The notes: generated from the letters alone by a model not told the origin. DNA of 64,000 nucleotides from RBG-16-66-20 sp964564865 (GCA_964564865.1 CAZMDA010000006.1:1-64000); one strand, 5' to 3'. Positions 48,651 to 59,082 are shown, counted from the stretch's first letter. Numbers and translations: made by a program.

Positions 48651-49593
48651 CGTTGCCGGCCTGGATCACCCGGGCCCACTTGGCGACGTCGGCGCGCAGG
48701 AACTCGCCCAGCTTCTCCGGGCTGCCGCCCATCGGGATGCCGGCCAGGTCCGAGATCCGCTTGCGCACGTCGGCATCGGCGAGCGCCTTCTCGGTCGCGC
48801 CGTTCAGCGCGTCGATCGCGGCGCGCGGCGTGCCCGCCGGCGCCACCAGCGCGAGGAAGCCGCTGCCCTCGAATCCGGGCACGCCGGCCTCGGCCACCGT
48901 CGGCACATCGGGCAGGCCGCTGAAGCGGGTGGCGGAGCCCACGCCCAGCGGGCGCACCTTGCCGGCCCGCGCGTGCGACAGGATCGCGGCGATGTCGGCG
49001 AAGATGACGTTCACCTGCCCGCCCAGCAGGTCGTTCACCGCCGGCGCCGCGCCCTTGTAGGGCACGTGCACCAGGTCCACGCCCGCCATCATCTTGAACA
49101 GCTCGGCGATCAGGTGCGCCGAGGTGCCGTTGCCGTAGGAGGCGTAGGTGACGGTGCCGGGCTTGGCCTTGGCGAGCGCGATGAACTCCCGGACGTTCGT
49201 GGCCGGCACCGATGGATGCACCGCCATCAGGTTCTGGTTCAGCACCAGGTGCACCACCGGCGCGAAGTCGCGCGCCAGGTCCCAGGCCTTGTTCTTCGAC
49301 AGCGTCTGGTTGATGGTGGTGGAGGCGGTGGCCACCAGCAGGGTGTAGCCGTCCGCCGGCGACTTGGCGACGAACTCGGTGCCGATGCTGCTGCCGGCGC
49401 CGGCGCGGTTTTCCACGAGCACCTGCTGGCCGAGGCCATCGGCCATTTTCGGCGCGATCACGCGCACCACGACGTCGGCGCCGCCCCCGGGCGGGAAGGG
49501 CACCACGATGCGCACCGGCTTCCCCGGGAAGCCTTGGGCGAGGGCGCCGGCGCAGAACAGGGATAGCGAAACGAGGGCAAGGATGGCACGCAT
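48637..49593 (-). CDS. TctC/Bug-family substrate-binding protein
   Basis: A 318-residue periplasmic receptor starting at ATG 49593 with a Sec signal (MRAILALVSLSLFCAGALAQ). Landmarks are GFPGKPVRIVVPFPPGGGAD, VLVENRAGAGSSIGTEFVAK, HLVLNQNLMAVHPSVPATNV, VHVPYKGAAPAVNDLLGGQV and WARVIQAGNVKAD. GGAGA lies just upstream. It stands alone between the converging MmgE/PrpD gene and a divergent DMT exporter gene. Confidence 0.93.
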   Translation of the reverse strand: MRAILALVSLSLFCAGALAQGFPGKPVRIVVPFPPGGGADVVVRVIAPKMADGLGQQVLVENRAGAGSSIGTEFVAKSPADGYTLLVATASTTINQTLSKNKAWDLARDFAPVVHLVLNQNLMAVHPSVPATNVREFIALAKAKPGTVTYASYGNGTSAHLIAELFKMMAGVDLVHVPYKGAAPAVNDLLGGQVNVIFADIAAILSHARAGKVRPLGVGSATRFSGLPDVPTVAEAGVPGFEGSGFLALVAPAGTPRAAIDALNGATEKALADADVRKRISDLAGIPMGGSPEKLGEFLRADVAKWARVIQAGNVKAD

Positions 49594-49647
49594 CGGGGTC
49601 TCCTCTGGACGAAAGCCAGTGTACAAGGACGAGGCAATAATAAGGCC

Positions 49648-50547
49648 ATGGACCAGCGAAAACCCCTCGACGCCGCCGCCGTTTCGCTCATGGTGCTGCT
49701 GTGCCTGGTCTGGGGCGTGGGCCACGTGGCGGCGAAGCTCGCCGCCGAGGGGATCTCCCTGGTGTTCCAGTCCGGCGTGCGCTCGGTGGTGGCGACCGCG
49801 TTGCTGCTCGGCTGGGTCCGCTGGCAGGGGACCGCGCTCTGGAACCGGGACGGCACCCTGTGGCCGGGGGTCCTGGCCGGGCTGCTGTTCGGCGCCGAGT
49901 TCGTGTTCATCTTCGCCGGCCTCGCCCTGACCGACGCCGCGCGCATGGTGGTGTTCGTCTACCTCGCGCCCTGCATCACCGCCTTCGGCCTGCACTTCCT
50001 GATCCCGCAGGAGCGCCTGGACGCGAGGCAGTGGGCCGGGGTGCTGGTCGCGTTCTGCGGCGTCGCGCTTGCTTTCGGCGACGGCTTCTCCTCCGGGCGC
50101 GCCACGCTGCTGGGGGATTTCTTCGGCGTGCTCGGGGCCCTTTTCTGGGCGCTGACCACGATCCTGATCCGCGCCTCGAAGCTCGCGTCGGTGAGCGCGG
50201 AGAAGACGCTGTTCTACCAGCTCGCGATCTCCGGACCGGTGCTGCTGCTTGTCGCCTGGCTCATGGGCGAGCCGGGGCTGCCGCGGGGTCTGGCGGGACT
50301 GACCCCGGTGGTGGTGCTCGCCTTCGCCTACCAGTGCCTGGCGGTGGCCTTCGCGAGTTTCCTGGCCTGGTTCTGGCTGCTGCGGCGCTACCTCGCCAAC
50401 CGCATGGGCGTGTTCTCGTTCCTGACGCCGCTGTTCGGCGTCGCCGCCGGCGTCCTGATGCTGGACGAGCCGCTCACCGCGTCGTTCGCGGCGGCGGCCG
50501 TCCTGGTGGGCATCGGGATCGCCCTGGTCAACCTGAAGCGAGGCTGA
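49648..50547 (+). CDS. DMT-superfamily (EamA) transporter
   Basis: A 299-residue inner-membrane protein with two EamA repeats and about ten transmembrane helices (AVSLMVLLCLVWGVGHVAAK, GVLAGLLFGAEFVFIFAGLA, GDFFGVLGALFWALTTILIR, FSFLTPLFGVAAGVLMLDEP, ASFAAAAVLVGIGIALVNL). Such proteins export amino acids, nucleosides or other metabolites; the substrate is unknown. It is divergent from a TctC gene with 54 bases between starts and converges with katG. Confidence 0.9.
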   Translation: MDQRKPLDAAAVSLMVLLCLVWGVGHVAAKLAAEGISLVFQSGVRSVVATALLLGWVRWQGTALWNRDGTLWPGVLAGLLFGAEFVFIFAGLALTDAARMVVFVYLAPCITAFGLHFLIPQERLDARQWAGVLVAFCGVALAFGDGFSSGRATLLGDFFGVLGALFWALTTILIRASKLASVSAEKTLFYQLAISGPVLLLVAWLMGEPGLPRGLAGLTPVVVLAFAYQCLAVAFASFLAWFWLLRRYLANRMGVFSFLTPLFGVAAGVLMLDEPLTASFAAAAVLVGIGIALVNLKRG

Positions 50548-50559
50548 CCCGGGCGCCGG

Positions 50560-52734
<2,175 letters not shown>

Positions 52735-52799
52735 GGCTTCCTCCGGTCGTTGGTTGGGCGTGGGGACAGCTTTCCACGGACCGCGGGCCAGGGGAAATA

Positions 52800-52823
52800 C
52801 CGATGTCATATGCATGCCATCGG
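52800..52823. promoter_or_regulatory. Inverted repeat upstream of katG
   Basis: CCGATG (52800-52805) and CATCGG (52818-52823) flank 12 AT-rich bases. The repeat lies in the 95-base gap between the antiporter stop and katG start, both on the minus strand, a plausible operator position. The regulator is unknown. Confidence 0.3.
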
Positions 52824-52829
52824 CGCAAT

Positions 52830-54593
52830 CTATCGGACGGCCTCCTCCTGCAGCAGCCGCTCCAGGTCCTGGCGGCCCTGGTTCGACAGGGAAATCAGCT
52901 GCTTGACGTCGTCGCGGTGCGAGGCCTGCTCGGCGAGCGCCTCCTCGTCGTGGCGCCGGAACTTCGACACGATGCGGCGCGCCGCGACCGGCCCGAAGTC
53001 GAGCGCGCGCAGCGCCGACTCCGCCGCGATCAGCGCCGAGCCGAAGGTCTCGCGCACAGCCGGCACGCCCAGCTCGGCGTACTCGAAGGCGTCGCTGCGG
53101 CCGCGGGCGCGCACCAGCAGCTTCAGCGCCGGGTAGCGCGCGCGCACCCGCCGCACGACCTGCAGCGTCGCCTCGGGGTCGTCCAGCGCCAGCACCAGCA
53201 GGCGCGCGCCGGAGATGCCGGCGGCCTCCAGGATATCCATGCGCGTGGCGTCGCCGTAGTAGGCGCGCGAGCCGAAGCGCCGCACCAGCTCGATCTGGTT
53301 GGGGTCGTGGTCGATGAGCGTGGTCCCGATGCGCAGGCCGTTGAGGACCCGCGTCAGCACCTGCCCGAAGCGCCCGTAGCCGGCCACGATCACCGGGTTG
53401 CGCTCGTCGATGCGGTCGGGCGCGCGCGGCGCCGGCCCGGCCAGGCGCGGCGCCAGGATCCGGCCATAGGCGAGCATCACCAGCGGCGCGCTGAGCATGG
53501 TCACCGCCACCACCGCGTTGAACAGGTCGCGCGTCTCGCGTGGCAGCAGGTCGCCCGCGGCGCCGAACAGGATGAAGGCGAACTCGCCCACCTGCGCGAT
53601 GGCGAGCGCCAGGACCACGGCGTCGGTGCGCGCGCCGTAGCCGAAGGCGACCGCGAGCGGATAGACGAGCAGCGCCTTGAGCACCACCACGGCGGCGGCG
53701 AGGCCCAGCACCAGCAGCGGCTGCCGCAGGAACAGGCCGAGGTCCACCGACATGCCGATGGCGATGAAGAACAGGCCCAGCAGCAGGCCCTTGAAGGGCT
53801 CGATGTCCAGTTCCAGCTCGTGGCGGTACTCGCTGTCGGCGAGCAGCACCCCGGCGAGGAAGGCGCCGAAGGCCATGGACAGTCCGAGCTGGAGCATCGC
53901 AGCGCCCATGCCGATCACCAGCAGCAGCGAAAAGGCCACGAACACCTCGCGCAGGCGCGTGTTGGCGACCAGGCGAAGCACCGGGCGCAGCAGCAGGTGG
54001 CCGGCGGCGACGACGAGGACGATCAGGACCAGCGCCCGCGCCGCGGCCCACCAGTCGACGCCGCCGTCCGCGCCGCCGGGCTGCAGGAGCGCGAGCACCA
54101 GCATGAGCGGGATCACGGACACGTCCTGGAAGATGGACACCGAGACGCCGGCGCGGCCGCCGGCGGTGGCCTGCAGCCCGCGCTCCCGCAGCGTGGCAAG
54201 CGCGATCGCGGTCGAGGTCATGGCGAAGCCCATGCCGGCGACCAGCGCGACCGTGAGCGGAAAGCCGAGCGCCCAGCCGATCGCGGCCACCGCGGCGACG
54301 GTAACCGCGACCTGCGCGGTGCCCAGCCCAAGAATGGTGTGCCGCAGTTCCCAGATCCGGCGCGGATTGAGCTCCAGCCCGACCAGGAACAGCAGCAGCA
54401 CCACGCCCAGCTCGGCGAAGCCGAGCACCGCTGCGGGATCGGACACCAGCGCGACCCCGCCCGGGCCGATGACGACCCCGGCGACGAGGTAGCCCAGCAC
54501 CGCGCCCAGGCCCAGGCGCTGGAACAGCGGCACCGCGATGACGCCGGCGGCGAGGTAGATCAGCGCCTGGTGCAGAAATCCGTGGTCCGGCAT
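52830..54593 (-). CDS. CPA2-family cation:proton antiporter with RCK/TrkA-N domain (KefB/KefC-like)
   Basis: A 587-residue membrane protein. About 12 helices fill residues 1-385 (LIYLAAGVIAVPLFQRLGLG, LGYLVAGVVIGPGGVALVSD, MGFAMTSTAIALATLRERG, FGAFLAGVLLADSEYRHELE). A cytosolic nucleotide-binding domain follows: VIVAGYGRFGQVLTRVLNGL, LIDHDPNQIELVRRFGSRAY, then YGDATRMDILEAAG. The tail is charged and helical. KefC-type systems efflux potassium during electrophile stress; here no separate ancillary KefG/F gene is adjacent. It is divergent from the flavin reductase gene by 44 bases. Confidence 0.92.
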   Translation of the reverse strand: MPDHGFLHQALIYLAAGVIAVPLFQRLGLGAVLGYLVAGVVIGPGGVALVSDPAAVLGFAELGVVLLLFLVGLELNPRRIWELRHTILGLGTAQVAVTVAAVAAIGWALGFPLTVALVAGMGFAMTSTAIALATLRERGLQATAGGRAGVSVSIFQDVSVIPLMLVLALLQPGGADGGVDWWAAARALVLIVLVVAAGHLLLRPVLRLVANTRLREVFVAFSLLLVIGMGAAMLQLGLSMAFGAFLAGVLLADSEYRHELELDIEPFKGLLLGLFFIAIGMSVDLGLFLRQPLLVLGLAAAVVVLKALLVYPLAVAFGYGARTDAVVLALAIAQVGEFAFILFGAAGDLLPRETRDLFNAVVAVTMLSAPLVMLAYGRILAPRLAGPAPRAPDRIDERNPVIVAGYGRFGQVLTRVLNGLRIGTTLIDHDPNQIELVRRFGSRAYYGDATRMDILEAAGISGARLLVLALDDPEATLQVVRRVRARYPALKLLVRARGRSDAFEYAELGVPAVRETFGSALIAAESALRALDFGPVAARRIVSKFRRHDEEALAEQASHRDDVKQLISLSNQGRQDLERLLQEEAVR

Positions 54594-54637
54594 GGAACGC
54601 TCCGTCGGTGGCTGGTGCTGGATTGTAGAATCCTTGC

Positions 54638-55174
54638 ATGGATCAGCCCGCCGGCGTCGCCCAGTTCAAGCTCGGCATGCGCGCGCTGGCGGGCGCGGTG
54701 AGCATCATCACCTGCAGCCACGCCGGCCACCGCTACGGCATGACCGCGACCGCGGTCTGCTCGGCCGCCGCCGAGCCGCCCACGGTGCTCGCCTGCGTCA
54801 ACCGCGGCGCCACCACGCACGGCGCGATCGCGAAGAGCGGCGTGTTCTGCGTCAACGTGCTGCGCTACGAGGACCGCGAGCTGTCCGGCCAGTTCAGCGG
54901 CGCGCAGAAAGGGGAGGGCCGCTTCCGCGACGGCGAATGGACGCGGCTCGCCACCGGCTCGCCGGTGCTGTCCAGCGCGCTGGTGTCCTTCGACTGCCGG
55001 GTCGTGAATCGTCTCGAGCACGGCACCCATACCGTGTTCCTGGGCGAGGTCGAGGCCCTGCACCTTGGGAAGAAGGGCAAGGCGCTGCTCTACGCCGACG
55101 GCCAGTACGCGAAGCTCGCCTCGCTCGCGCACGGCGAGCCGCTGCCCGAAGGCCTGGACTACTGGGGAGAGTAG
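54638..55174 (+). CDS. Flavin reductase domain protein
   Basis: A 178-residue FMN/FAD-dependent reductase domain protein of the HpaC/NtaB type. Seen: FKLGMRALAGAVSIITCSHA, GMTATAVCSAAAEPPTVLAC, VNRGATTHGAIAKSGVFCVN and the LEHGTHTVFLGEVEAL segment. Such proteins supply reduced flavin to partner oxygenases or reduce metals. Its stop codon directly abuts the GTG of the chromate transporter half gene, which makes the pair an operon. Confidence 0.9.
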   Translation: MDQPAGVAQFKLGMRALAGAVSIITCSHAGHRYGMTATAVCSAAAEPPTVLACVNRGATTHGAIAKSGVFCVNVLRYEDRELSGQFSGAQKGEGRFRDGEWTRLATGSPVLSSALVSFDCRVVNRLEHGTHTVFLGEVEALHLGKKGKALLYADGQYAKLASLAHGEPLPEGLDYWGE

Positions 55175-55726
55175 GTGGAGCCGACGGACTGCACGCCGCC
55201 GCGCTCGCTCTGGGCGCTCTACCTGGGGTTCCTGTCCATCGGCGCGCGCTCCTTCGGCGGCGTGCTGCCCTGGGCGCACCGCGTGCTGGTGGAGGAGAAG
55301 CGCTGGATCGCGCCGGCGGACTTCGCCGAGGTGCTGGCGCTGTGCCAGTTCCTGCCCGGCCCCAACGTCGGCAACGTCTCGGTGGTGCTGGGGCGGCGCT
55401 GGTTCGGCGCGCGCGGCGCGGTGGTCGCCTTTCTCGGCCTGATGGCGCTGCCGCTGGCCTGGGTGTTCGCGCTGGCGCTGCTCTACGCCGGCTACGCCAC
55501 CGATCCCGCGGTGAAGGCGGTGGTGACCGGCGTCGGCATCGCGGGCGGCGGGCTGTTCATCGGCACCGCGCTCAAGCTGGCGCGGCCGATCGCGCAGCGT
55601 CCCTGGGGCATCGCCATCGGCGCGGCGTGCTTCGCGGCGCTCGCCATCGGCCGGGTGTCGCTGTTCGCGGTGCTTCCGGTCGCGCTCGCGCTGGGCTGGC
55701 TCGCCGCGCGCTCGAACCGCCTGTAA
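55175..55726 (+). CDS. chrA: Chromate transporter, N-terminal-type half (short-chain ChrA)
   Basis: A 183-residue membrane protein corresponding to one ChrA domain, starting at GTG 55175 with no gap after the flavin reductase stop. Motifs: LGFLSIGARSFGGVLPWAHR, VEEKRWIAPADFAEVLALCQ and FLPGPNVGNVSVVLGRRWFG (the conserved PGPN loop), followed by hydrophobic helices. Short-chain chromate transporters work as paired half-size proteins, and the partner is the next gene. Confidence 0.9.
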   Translation: MEPTDCTPPRSLWALYLGFLSIGARSFGGVLPWAHRVLVEEKRWIAPADFAEVLALCQFLPGPNVGNVSVVLGRRWFGARGAVVAFLGLMALPLAWVFALALLYAGYATDPAVKAVVTGVGIAGGGLFIGTALKLARPIAQRPWGIAIGAACFAALAIGRVSLFAVLPVALALGWLAARSNRL

Positions 55727-55745
55727 TGCGGATTCCCGAGGCGCC

Positions 55746-56267
55746 ATGCCCGTCCTGATCGAGATCGCGCTCTACTTCATCCTGCTGTCGCTGGTGTCCG
55801 TGGGCGGCATTCCCTCGGTGATGCCCGAGATGCAGCGGCTGGTGGTCGACGTGAAGGGCTGGATGAGCGCGCCGGAGTTCACGCAGATGTTCGCCGTGGC
55901 GCAGGCCGCGCCGGGCCCCAACGTGCTGGTGGCCGCGCTGATCGGCTGGAAGAGCGCCGGCATCGCCGCCGGGCTGGTCGCGCTCGCGGCCTTCTGCGCC
56001 CCCGCGGCGGCGCTGTCCTACTGGGTGGGCGGGTACTGGGACCGGATGCGCGATGCGCCGTGGCGCAAGGCGTTCCAGCGCACGCTGATCCCGGTCACCG
56101 TGGGCTTCATCGGCGCCGGCGGCTACGTGCTCGCCACGCCGCTGGGGCTGGACTGGCGCGGCGTGCTCATCGCCGGGGCCTGCGCCTCGACGCTGTTCCT
56201 CACCAGGCTGAACCCGCTCTGGCTGCTCGCCGGGGGCGGGCTGGCGGGGTATTTCCTCTACCAATAG
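55746..56267 (+). CDS. chrA: Chromate transporter, second half (short-chain ChrA)
   Basis: A 173-residue membrane protein, the partner half. Motifs: LISLVSVGGIPSVMPEMQRL in pattern (SLVSVGGIPSVMPEMQR), DVKGWMSAPEFTQMFAVAQA and APGPNVLVAALIGW, then four hydrophobic segments. It starts 19 bases after the first half. Together they would export chromate with sulfate-like specificity. Confidence 0.9.
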   Translation: MPVLIEIALYFILLSLVSVGGIPSVMPEMQRLVVDVKGWMSAPEFTQMFAVAQAAPGPNVLVAALIGWKSAGIAAGLVALAAFCAPAAALSYWVGGYWDRMRDAPWRKAFQRTLIPVTVGFIGAGGYVLATPLGLDWRGVLIAGACASTLFLTRLNPLWLLAGGGLAGYFLYQ

Positions 56268-56277
56268 GGAGTCGTCG

Positions 56278-56604
56278 ATGTCGGGACCGGTGTACGCGCT
56301 CAACCTCTTCAACGTCGCGAACCGCGACGAGTACATGGCCTACTCGCGCCGCTCGGCAAAGGAAGTGCAGGCGCATGGCGGCAGGGTGGTTGCGCTGGGC
56401 AAGTTCCGCGAAGCCGCCGCGGGCGAGATCAAGCCGCGCAGCGTCCTCATCCTGGTGGAGTGGGAATCGAAGGCGGCGTTCGACGGCTACCGCAACGACC
56501 CGAAGCTGGCCGACCTGCATCCGCACCGCGAGAAGGGCGCCAGCGACTATGTCTGGCACCTGTTCGACAAGATCGAGGACCTGCGGCCGATCCTCAAAGG
56601 CTAG
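56278..56604 (+). CDS. DUF1330-like small dimeric alpha/beta-barrel protein
   Basis: A 108-residue protein with the DUF1330 pattern: VYALNLFNVANRDEYMAYSR, VQAHGGRVVALGKFREAAAG, SVLILVEWESKAAFDGYRND. Dimeric ferredoxin-like folds of this type include small monooxygenases and cofactor-free enzymes. It follows the chromate genes by 10 bases and so may be co-transcribed. Its TAG stop lies in a perfect palindrome shared with the convergent neighbour's stop. Confidence 0.75.
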   Translation: MSGPVYALNLFNVANRDEYMAYSRRSAKEVQAHGGRVVALGKFREAAAGEIKPRSVLILVEWESKAAFDGYRNDPKLADLHPHREKGASDYVWHLFDKIEDLRPILKG

Positions 56605-56611
56605 CTAGCCT
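56598..56611. repeat. 14-bp palindrome holding both convergent stop codons
   Basis: AGGCTAGCTAGCCT is a perfect palindrome. The plus-strand TAG (56602-56604) and the minus-strand TAG (complement of 56605-56607) abut at its centre. Confidence 0.85.
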
Positions 56612-56904
56612 GCCCGGTTCCAGAACTGGCGCTCGCGCGAGGCCAGCAGCGGCACCGCGTTGGCGAGGTATTTCTTGAAGGCGGCGCCGGCCTGGTGCGC
56701 CTCGAAGGCGGCCTGGTCGTCGTAGACCTCGAACAGCATCACGTTCGTCCTGTCCTGCGGATCCACCAGGACCTCGAACTGGCGGCAGCCGGGCTCGCTG
56801 CGCGCGGCGCGGGCGTTCTCCAGCACCTGCGCCATGAAGGCGTCCACGTTTTCGGGCTTGATCCGGATCTTCACCTGCAATACCAGCGGGAACGACTGCG
56901 CCAT
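56605..56904 (-). CDS. Antibiotic biosynthesis monooxygenase (ABM/YgiN-like) domain protein
   Basis: A 99-residue ABM-domain protein: FPLVLQVKIRIKPENVDAFM, ENARAARSEPGCRQFEVLVD, VMLFEVYDDQAAFEAHQAGA. YgiN-type members oxidise quinols or phenolics without a cofactor; others are of unknown role. It converges stop-to-stop with the DUF1330-like gene, which has the same general fold. Confidence 0.88.
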   Translation of the reverse strand: MAQSFPLVLQVKIRIKPENVDAFMAQVLENARAARSEPGCRQFEVLVDPQDRTNVMLFEVYDDQAAFEAHQAGAAFKKYLANAVPLLASRERQFWNRAG

Positions 56905-56922
56905 CGCATCTCCTTGAGTTCT

Positions 56923-56931
56923 TGATATAAT
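56923..56931 (+). promoter_or_regulatory. Extended -10 promoter of tRNA-Arg
   Basis: A perfect TATAAT (56926-56931) is preceded by TG one base upstream (TGATATAAT), 12 bases before the mature tRNA 5' end. No good -35 is seen, as expected for an extended -10 promoter. Confidence 0.65.
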
Positions 56932-56942
56932 TCGCGCCCTGC

Positions 56943-57019
56943 GCGCCCGTAGCTCAGTTGGATAGAGTACCTGGCTACGAACCAGGGGGTCGGGCGTTCG
57001 AATCGCTCCGGGCGCGCCA
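56943..57019 (+). tRNA. tRNA-Arg (anticodon ACG)
   Basis: A 77-nt tRNA. The acceptor GCGCCCG pairs with CGGGCGC (57009-57015), with G and an encoded CCA after it. The anticodon arm CCTGGCTACGAACCAGG gives ACG, read as inosine for CGN codons. The T-arm GGGCGTTCGAATCGCTC is intact. Confidence 0.97.
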
Positions 57020-57027
57020 TCTTACAG

Positions 57028-57055
57028 AAGGGCCAGCAGACGCTGGCCCTTTTTC
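57028..57055 (+). terminator. Rho-independent terminator after tRNA-Arg
   Basis: AAGGGCCAGC (57028-57037) pairs perfectly with GCTGGCCCTT (57042-57051) around an AGAC loop and is followed by TTTTC. It is the only textbook intrinsic terminator seen in the window. Confidence 0.92.
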
Positions 57056-57144
57056 GTTTGCTACGCTTCCCGTTCGGCGACAGTGCGTCCAGACCGGGCG
57101 TTACCGCGCCTGGAATTTGTCATTGGCAATGCCAGGGAGCCGTC

Positions 57145-58224
57145 ATGGACCAGCCCGACGTCAGGCGCGAGAAGGATTGGGTACCGCTCACCAGGGAGCA
57201 GTTCCGAGAGCGCTTTTTCGCGCGCTTCTACGACCCCGCGTTCGACCAGGTGAGGCCGGAGCTCGAGAAGGTGTTCGAAGTGGCCTGGGACGGCTACGCG
57301 GTCTACCGCAAGTCCCCGGCGAGCGCGCCTGCAGGCCCCGGATTCGCCAATCCGGGGCAGAAGCTGCCGGTCGAGTGGCTGGAGACGCGCCGGCAGATCC
57401 TGGCCGCGGCACAGCGGCAGGCGGACCCGGCCTCGCCGACGCGCATCCTGGTGGTCAACGGCTCGACGCGCAGCGAGCACACCTGCCCGGGCGAGATCTC
57501 GAAGACGCGGCGCCTCGCGCAGGCCGCGCAGAAGGCGATCGCCGCCTTGCCCGGCCACGTGGTGGATGTTCTCGACCTGTCCGAGCTCGCCGACGAGCCC
57601 CTCAAGGTGATCCACCCCTGCAAGGCCTGCGTGTCCACGGCCATGCCGCTATGCAACTGGCCGTGCTCCTGCTACCCGAACCATGCGCTCGGGCAGGTGA
57701 ACGACTGGATGGCGGAGCTCTATCCGCGCTGGGTCGCCGCGCACGGCGTGTTCGTCCTGTGCCCGGTGAACTGGTACCAGGCGCCGTCCAGCCTGAAGCT
57801 GATGATGGACCGGCTGGTGTGCGCGGACGGCGGCAACCCGGACCCGACGCTGACCAAGGGCAAGAACCCGGCGCTCGCCAAGCAACTGGAGCTGCAGGGC
57901 TGGAGCTATCCGAAGCATCTCGCGGGCCGCGCGTTCGCGGTGCTGGCGCACGGCGACACGGCGGGGCCGGAGAACCTGAGGCGGATCCTCGTCGACTGGC
58001 TCACCGACCTGGGACTGGTGCAGGCCGGGGCGTCCGCGGCGCTCGACACCTTTATCGGCTACTACAAGCCTTACGCGACCAGCCACGCCGAGCTGGACGC
58101 CGACGCGGACCTGTTCGTGCAGGTGGCGAACGCCGCCCTGGGCCTGGCGGCGATGGCGGGGCAGCTCCGGGCAGGGGACTACCGGGCGCCGGACGCCGGC
58201 CTGCGCAACCCGCGGCAGAAGTAG
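57145..58224 (+). CDS. Flavodoxin-like NAD(P)H oxidoreductase with a cysteine-rich insert
   Basis: A 359-residue protein. The first 110 residues are an extra N-terminal domain (WVPLTREQFRERFFARFYDP, KVFEVAWDGYAVYRKSPASA). Residues 120-290 form a flavodoxin/NADPH-dependent FMN-reductase fold (RILVVNGSTRSEHTCPGEIS, GVFVLCPVNWYQAPSSLKLM). A Cys cluster lies inside it: HPCKACVSTAMPLCNWPCSC, with spacing C-x2-C-x8-C-x3-C-x-C. This resembles iron-sulfur flavoproteins, where a Cys motif near FMN holds a 4Fe-4S cluster, but the spacing differs from the classical one. ATG 57145 is taken because the upstream part of the frame overlaps the leader. It is a lone gene; the function is unknown. Confidence 0.75.
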   Translation: MDQPDVRREKDWVPLTREQFRERFFARFYDPAFDQVRPELEKVFEVAWDGYAVYRKSPASAPAGPGFANPGQKLPVEWLETRRQILAAAQRQADPASPTRILVVNGSTRSEHTCPGEISKTRRLAQAAQKAIAALPGHVVDVLDLSELADEPLKVIHPCKACVSTAMPLCNWPCSCYPNHALGQVNDWMAELYPRWVAAHGVFVLCPVNWYQAPSSLKLMMDRLVCADGGNPDPTLTKGKNPALAKQLELQGWSYPKHLAGRAFAVLAHGDTAGPENLRRILVDWLTDLGLVQAGASAALDTFIGYYKPYATSHAELDADADLFVQVANAALGLAAMAGQLRAGDYRAPDAGLRNPRQK

Positions 58225-58242
58225 GCGTTCCGGCGCGCCCCG

Positions 58243-59013
58243 TCAGCCGTCCCTGGCGAGCGCTTCCAGGGCCTGGACGCGCGCCGCGCGGCGCGCGCGC
58301 AGCAGTTCGCGCACCGCGCCTTCCTGCCCCGGCAGGACCCATGGCGCGTCCTTGCGGAAGTCCATGGACCGGGGGATGAAGGTGGCGTTGCACTGGTAGA
58401 AGGTGCGGTCCGAGGGGTAGTAGGCCTGGTCGGTGATGTCGTACAGCGTCCAGCCGTTGCCCTGCATGAAGGCGAGCAGATCCACCAGGGTGTCGCGCTC
58501 CGAGAAGACCTGGCTCTCTACCGTCACGATGACCGCCTCGTCCAGCGTGCGCAGGGCGCCGCGCAGCACGTCGAGTTCGCCGCCCTGGACGTCGAGCTTG
58601 AGGACGAAGGGCGGCTGCAGCTCGTGCCGGGCCACCAGCCCGTCGAGCGTGCAGACGGGGACGCGCCGCGTGGCCTGGTAAGCCGACTCGGGCTGCAGGT
58701 GGTCGATGTGCGTGTTGTAGAAGTCCGGATCGATCCGCAGCACCACCTCGCCGTCCATGCACGACAGCGCGGCGATCTCGTGGCCGGCGGCGAAGCGCTC
58801 GCCCAGCCTGCGGTAGAGGTCGGCGTTCTCCTGCATCGCGTCGACGAAGAAATGGCGCGCATCCGGGAACAGCTGGTGCTGCGATCGCTGCAGGAAGAAG
58901 TCCCCCTCGGCCGCGCCGATGTCGATCACCGTGCCGGCGCCGAATCCGCGCTCCTGCAGGAGCAGCAGGCTGCTGCAGAACGTGTTCCGGGAAAGCGGGG
59001 CGGGTTCGGCCAT
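58243..59013 (-). CDS. FkbM-family SAM-dependent methyltransferase
   Basis: A 256-residue FkbM-type methyltransferase: GTVIDIGAAEGDFFLQRSQ (SAM motif I), FFVDAMQENADLYRRLGERF, LDGLVARHELQPPFVLKLDV followed by QGGELDVLRGA, a family hallmark, and VIVTVESQVFSERDTLVDLL. The family methylates hydroxyl groups of sugars and polyketides. No glycosyltransferase genes flank it. It converges with the flavodoxin-like gene. Confidence 0.87.
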   Translation of the reverse strand: MAEPAPLSRNTFCSSLLLLQERGFGAGTVIDIGAAEGDFFLQRSQHQLFPDARHFFVDAMQENADLYRRLGERFAAGHEIAALSCMDGEVVLRIDPDFYNTHIDHLQPESAYQATRRVPVCTLDGLVARHELQPPFVLKLDVQGGELDVLRGALRTLDEAVIVTVESQVFSERDTLVDLLAFMQGNGWTLYDITDQAYYPSDRTFYQCNATFIPRSMDFRKDAPWVLPGQEGAVRELLRARRAARVQALEALARDG

Positions 59014-59082
59014 GGGCGGGTCCTCGATTGAACGGCCGATGTTACCGCGCGCCGGCCGGCCGGCGCCGCGGGCCGGGCGCGC

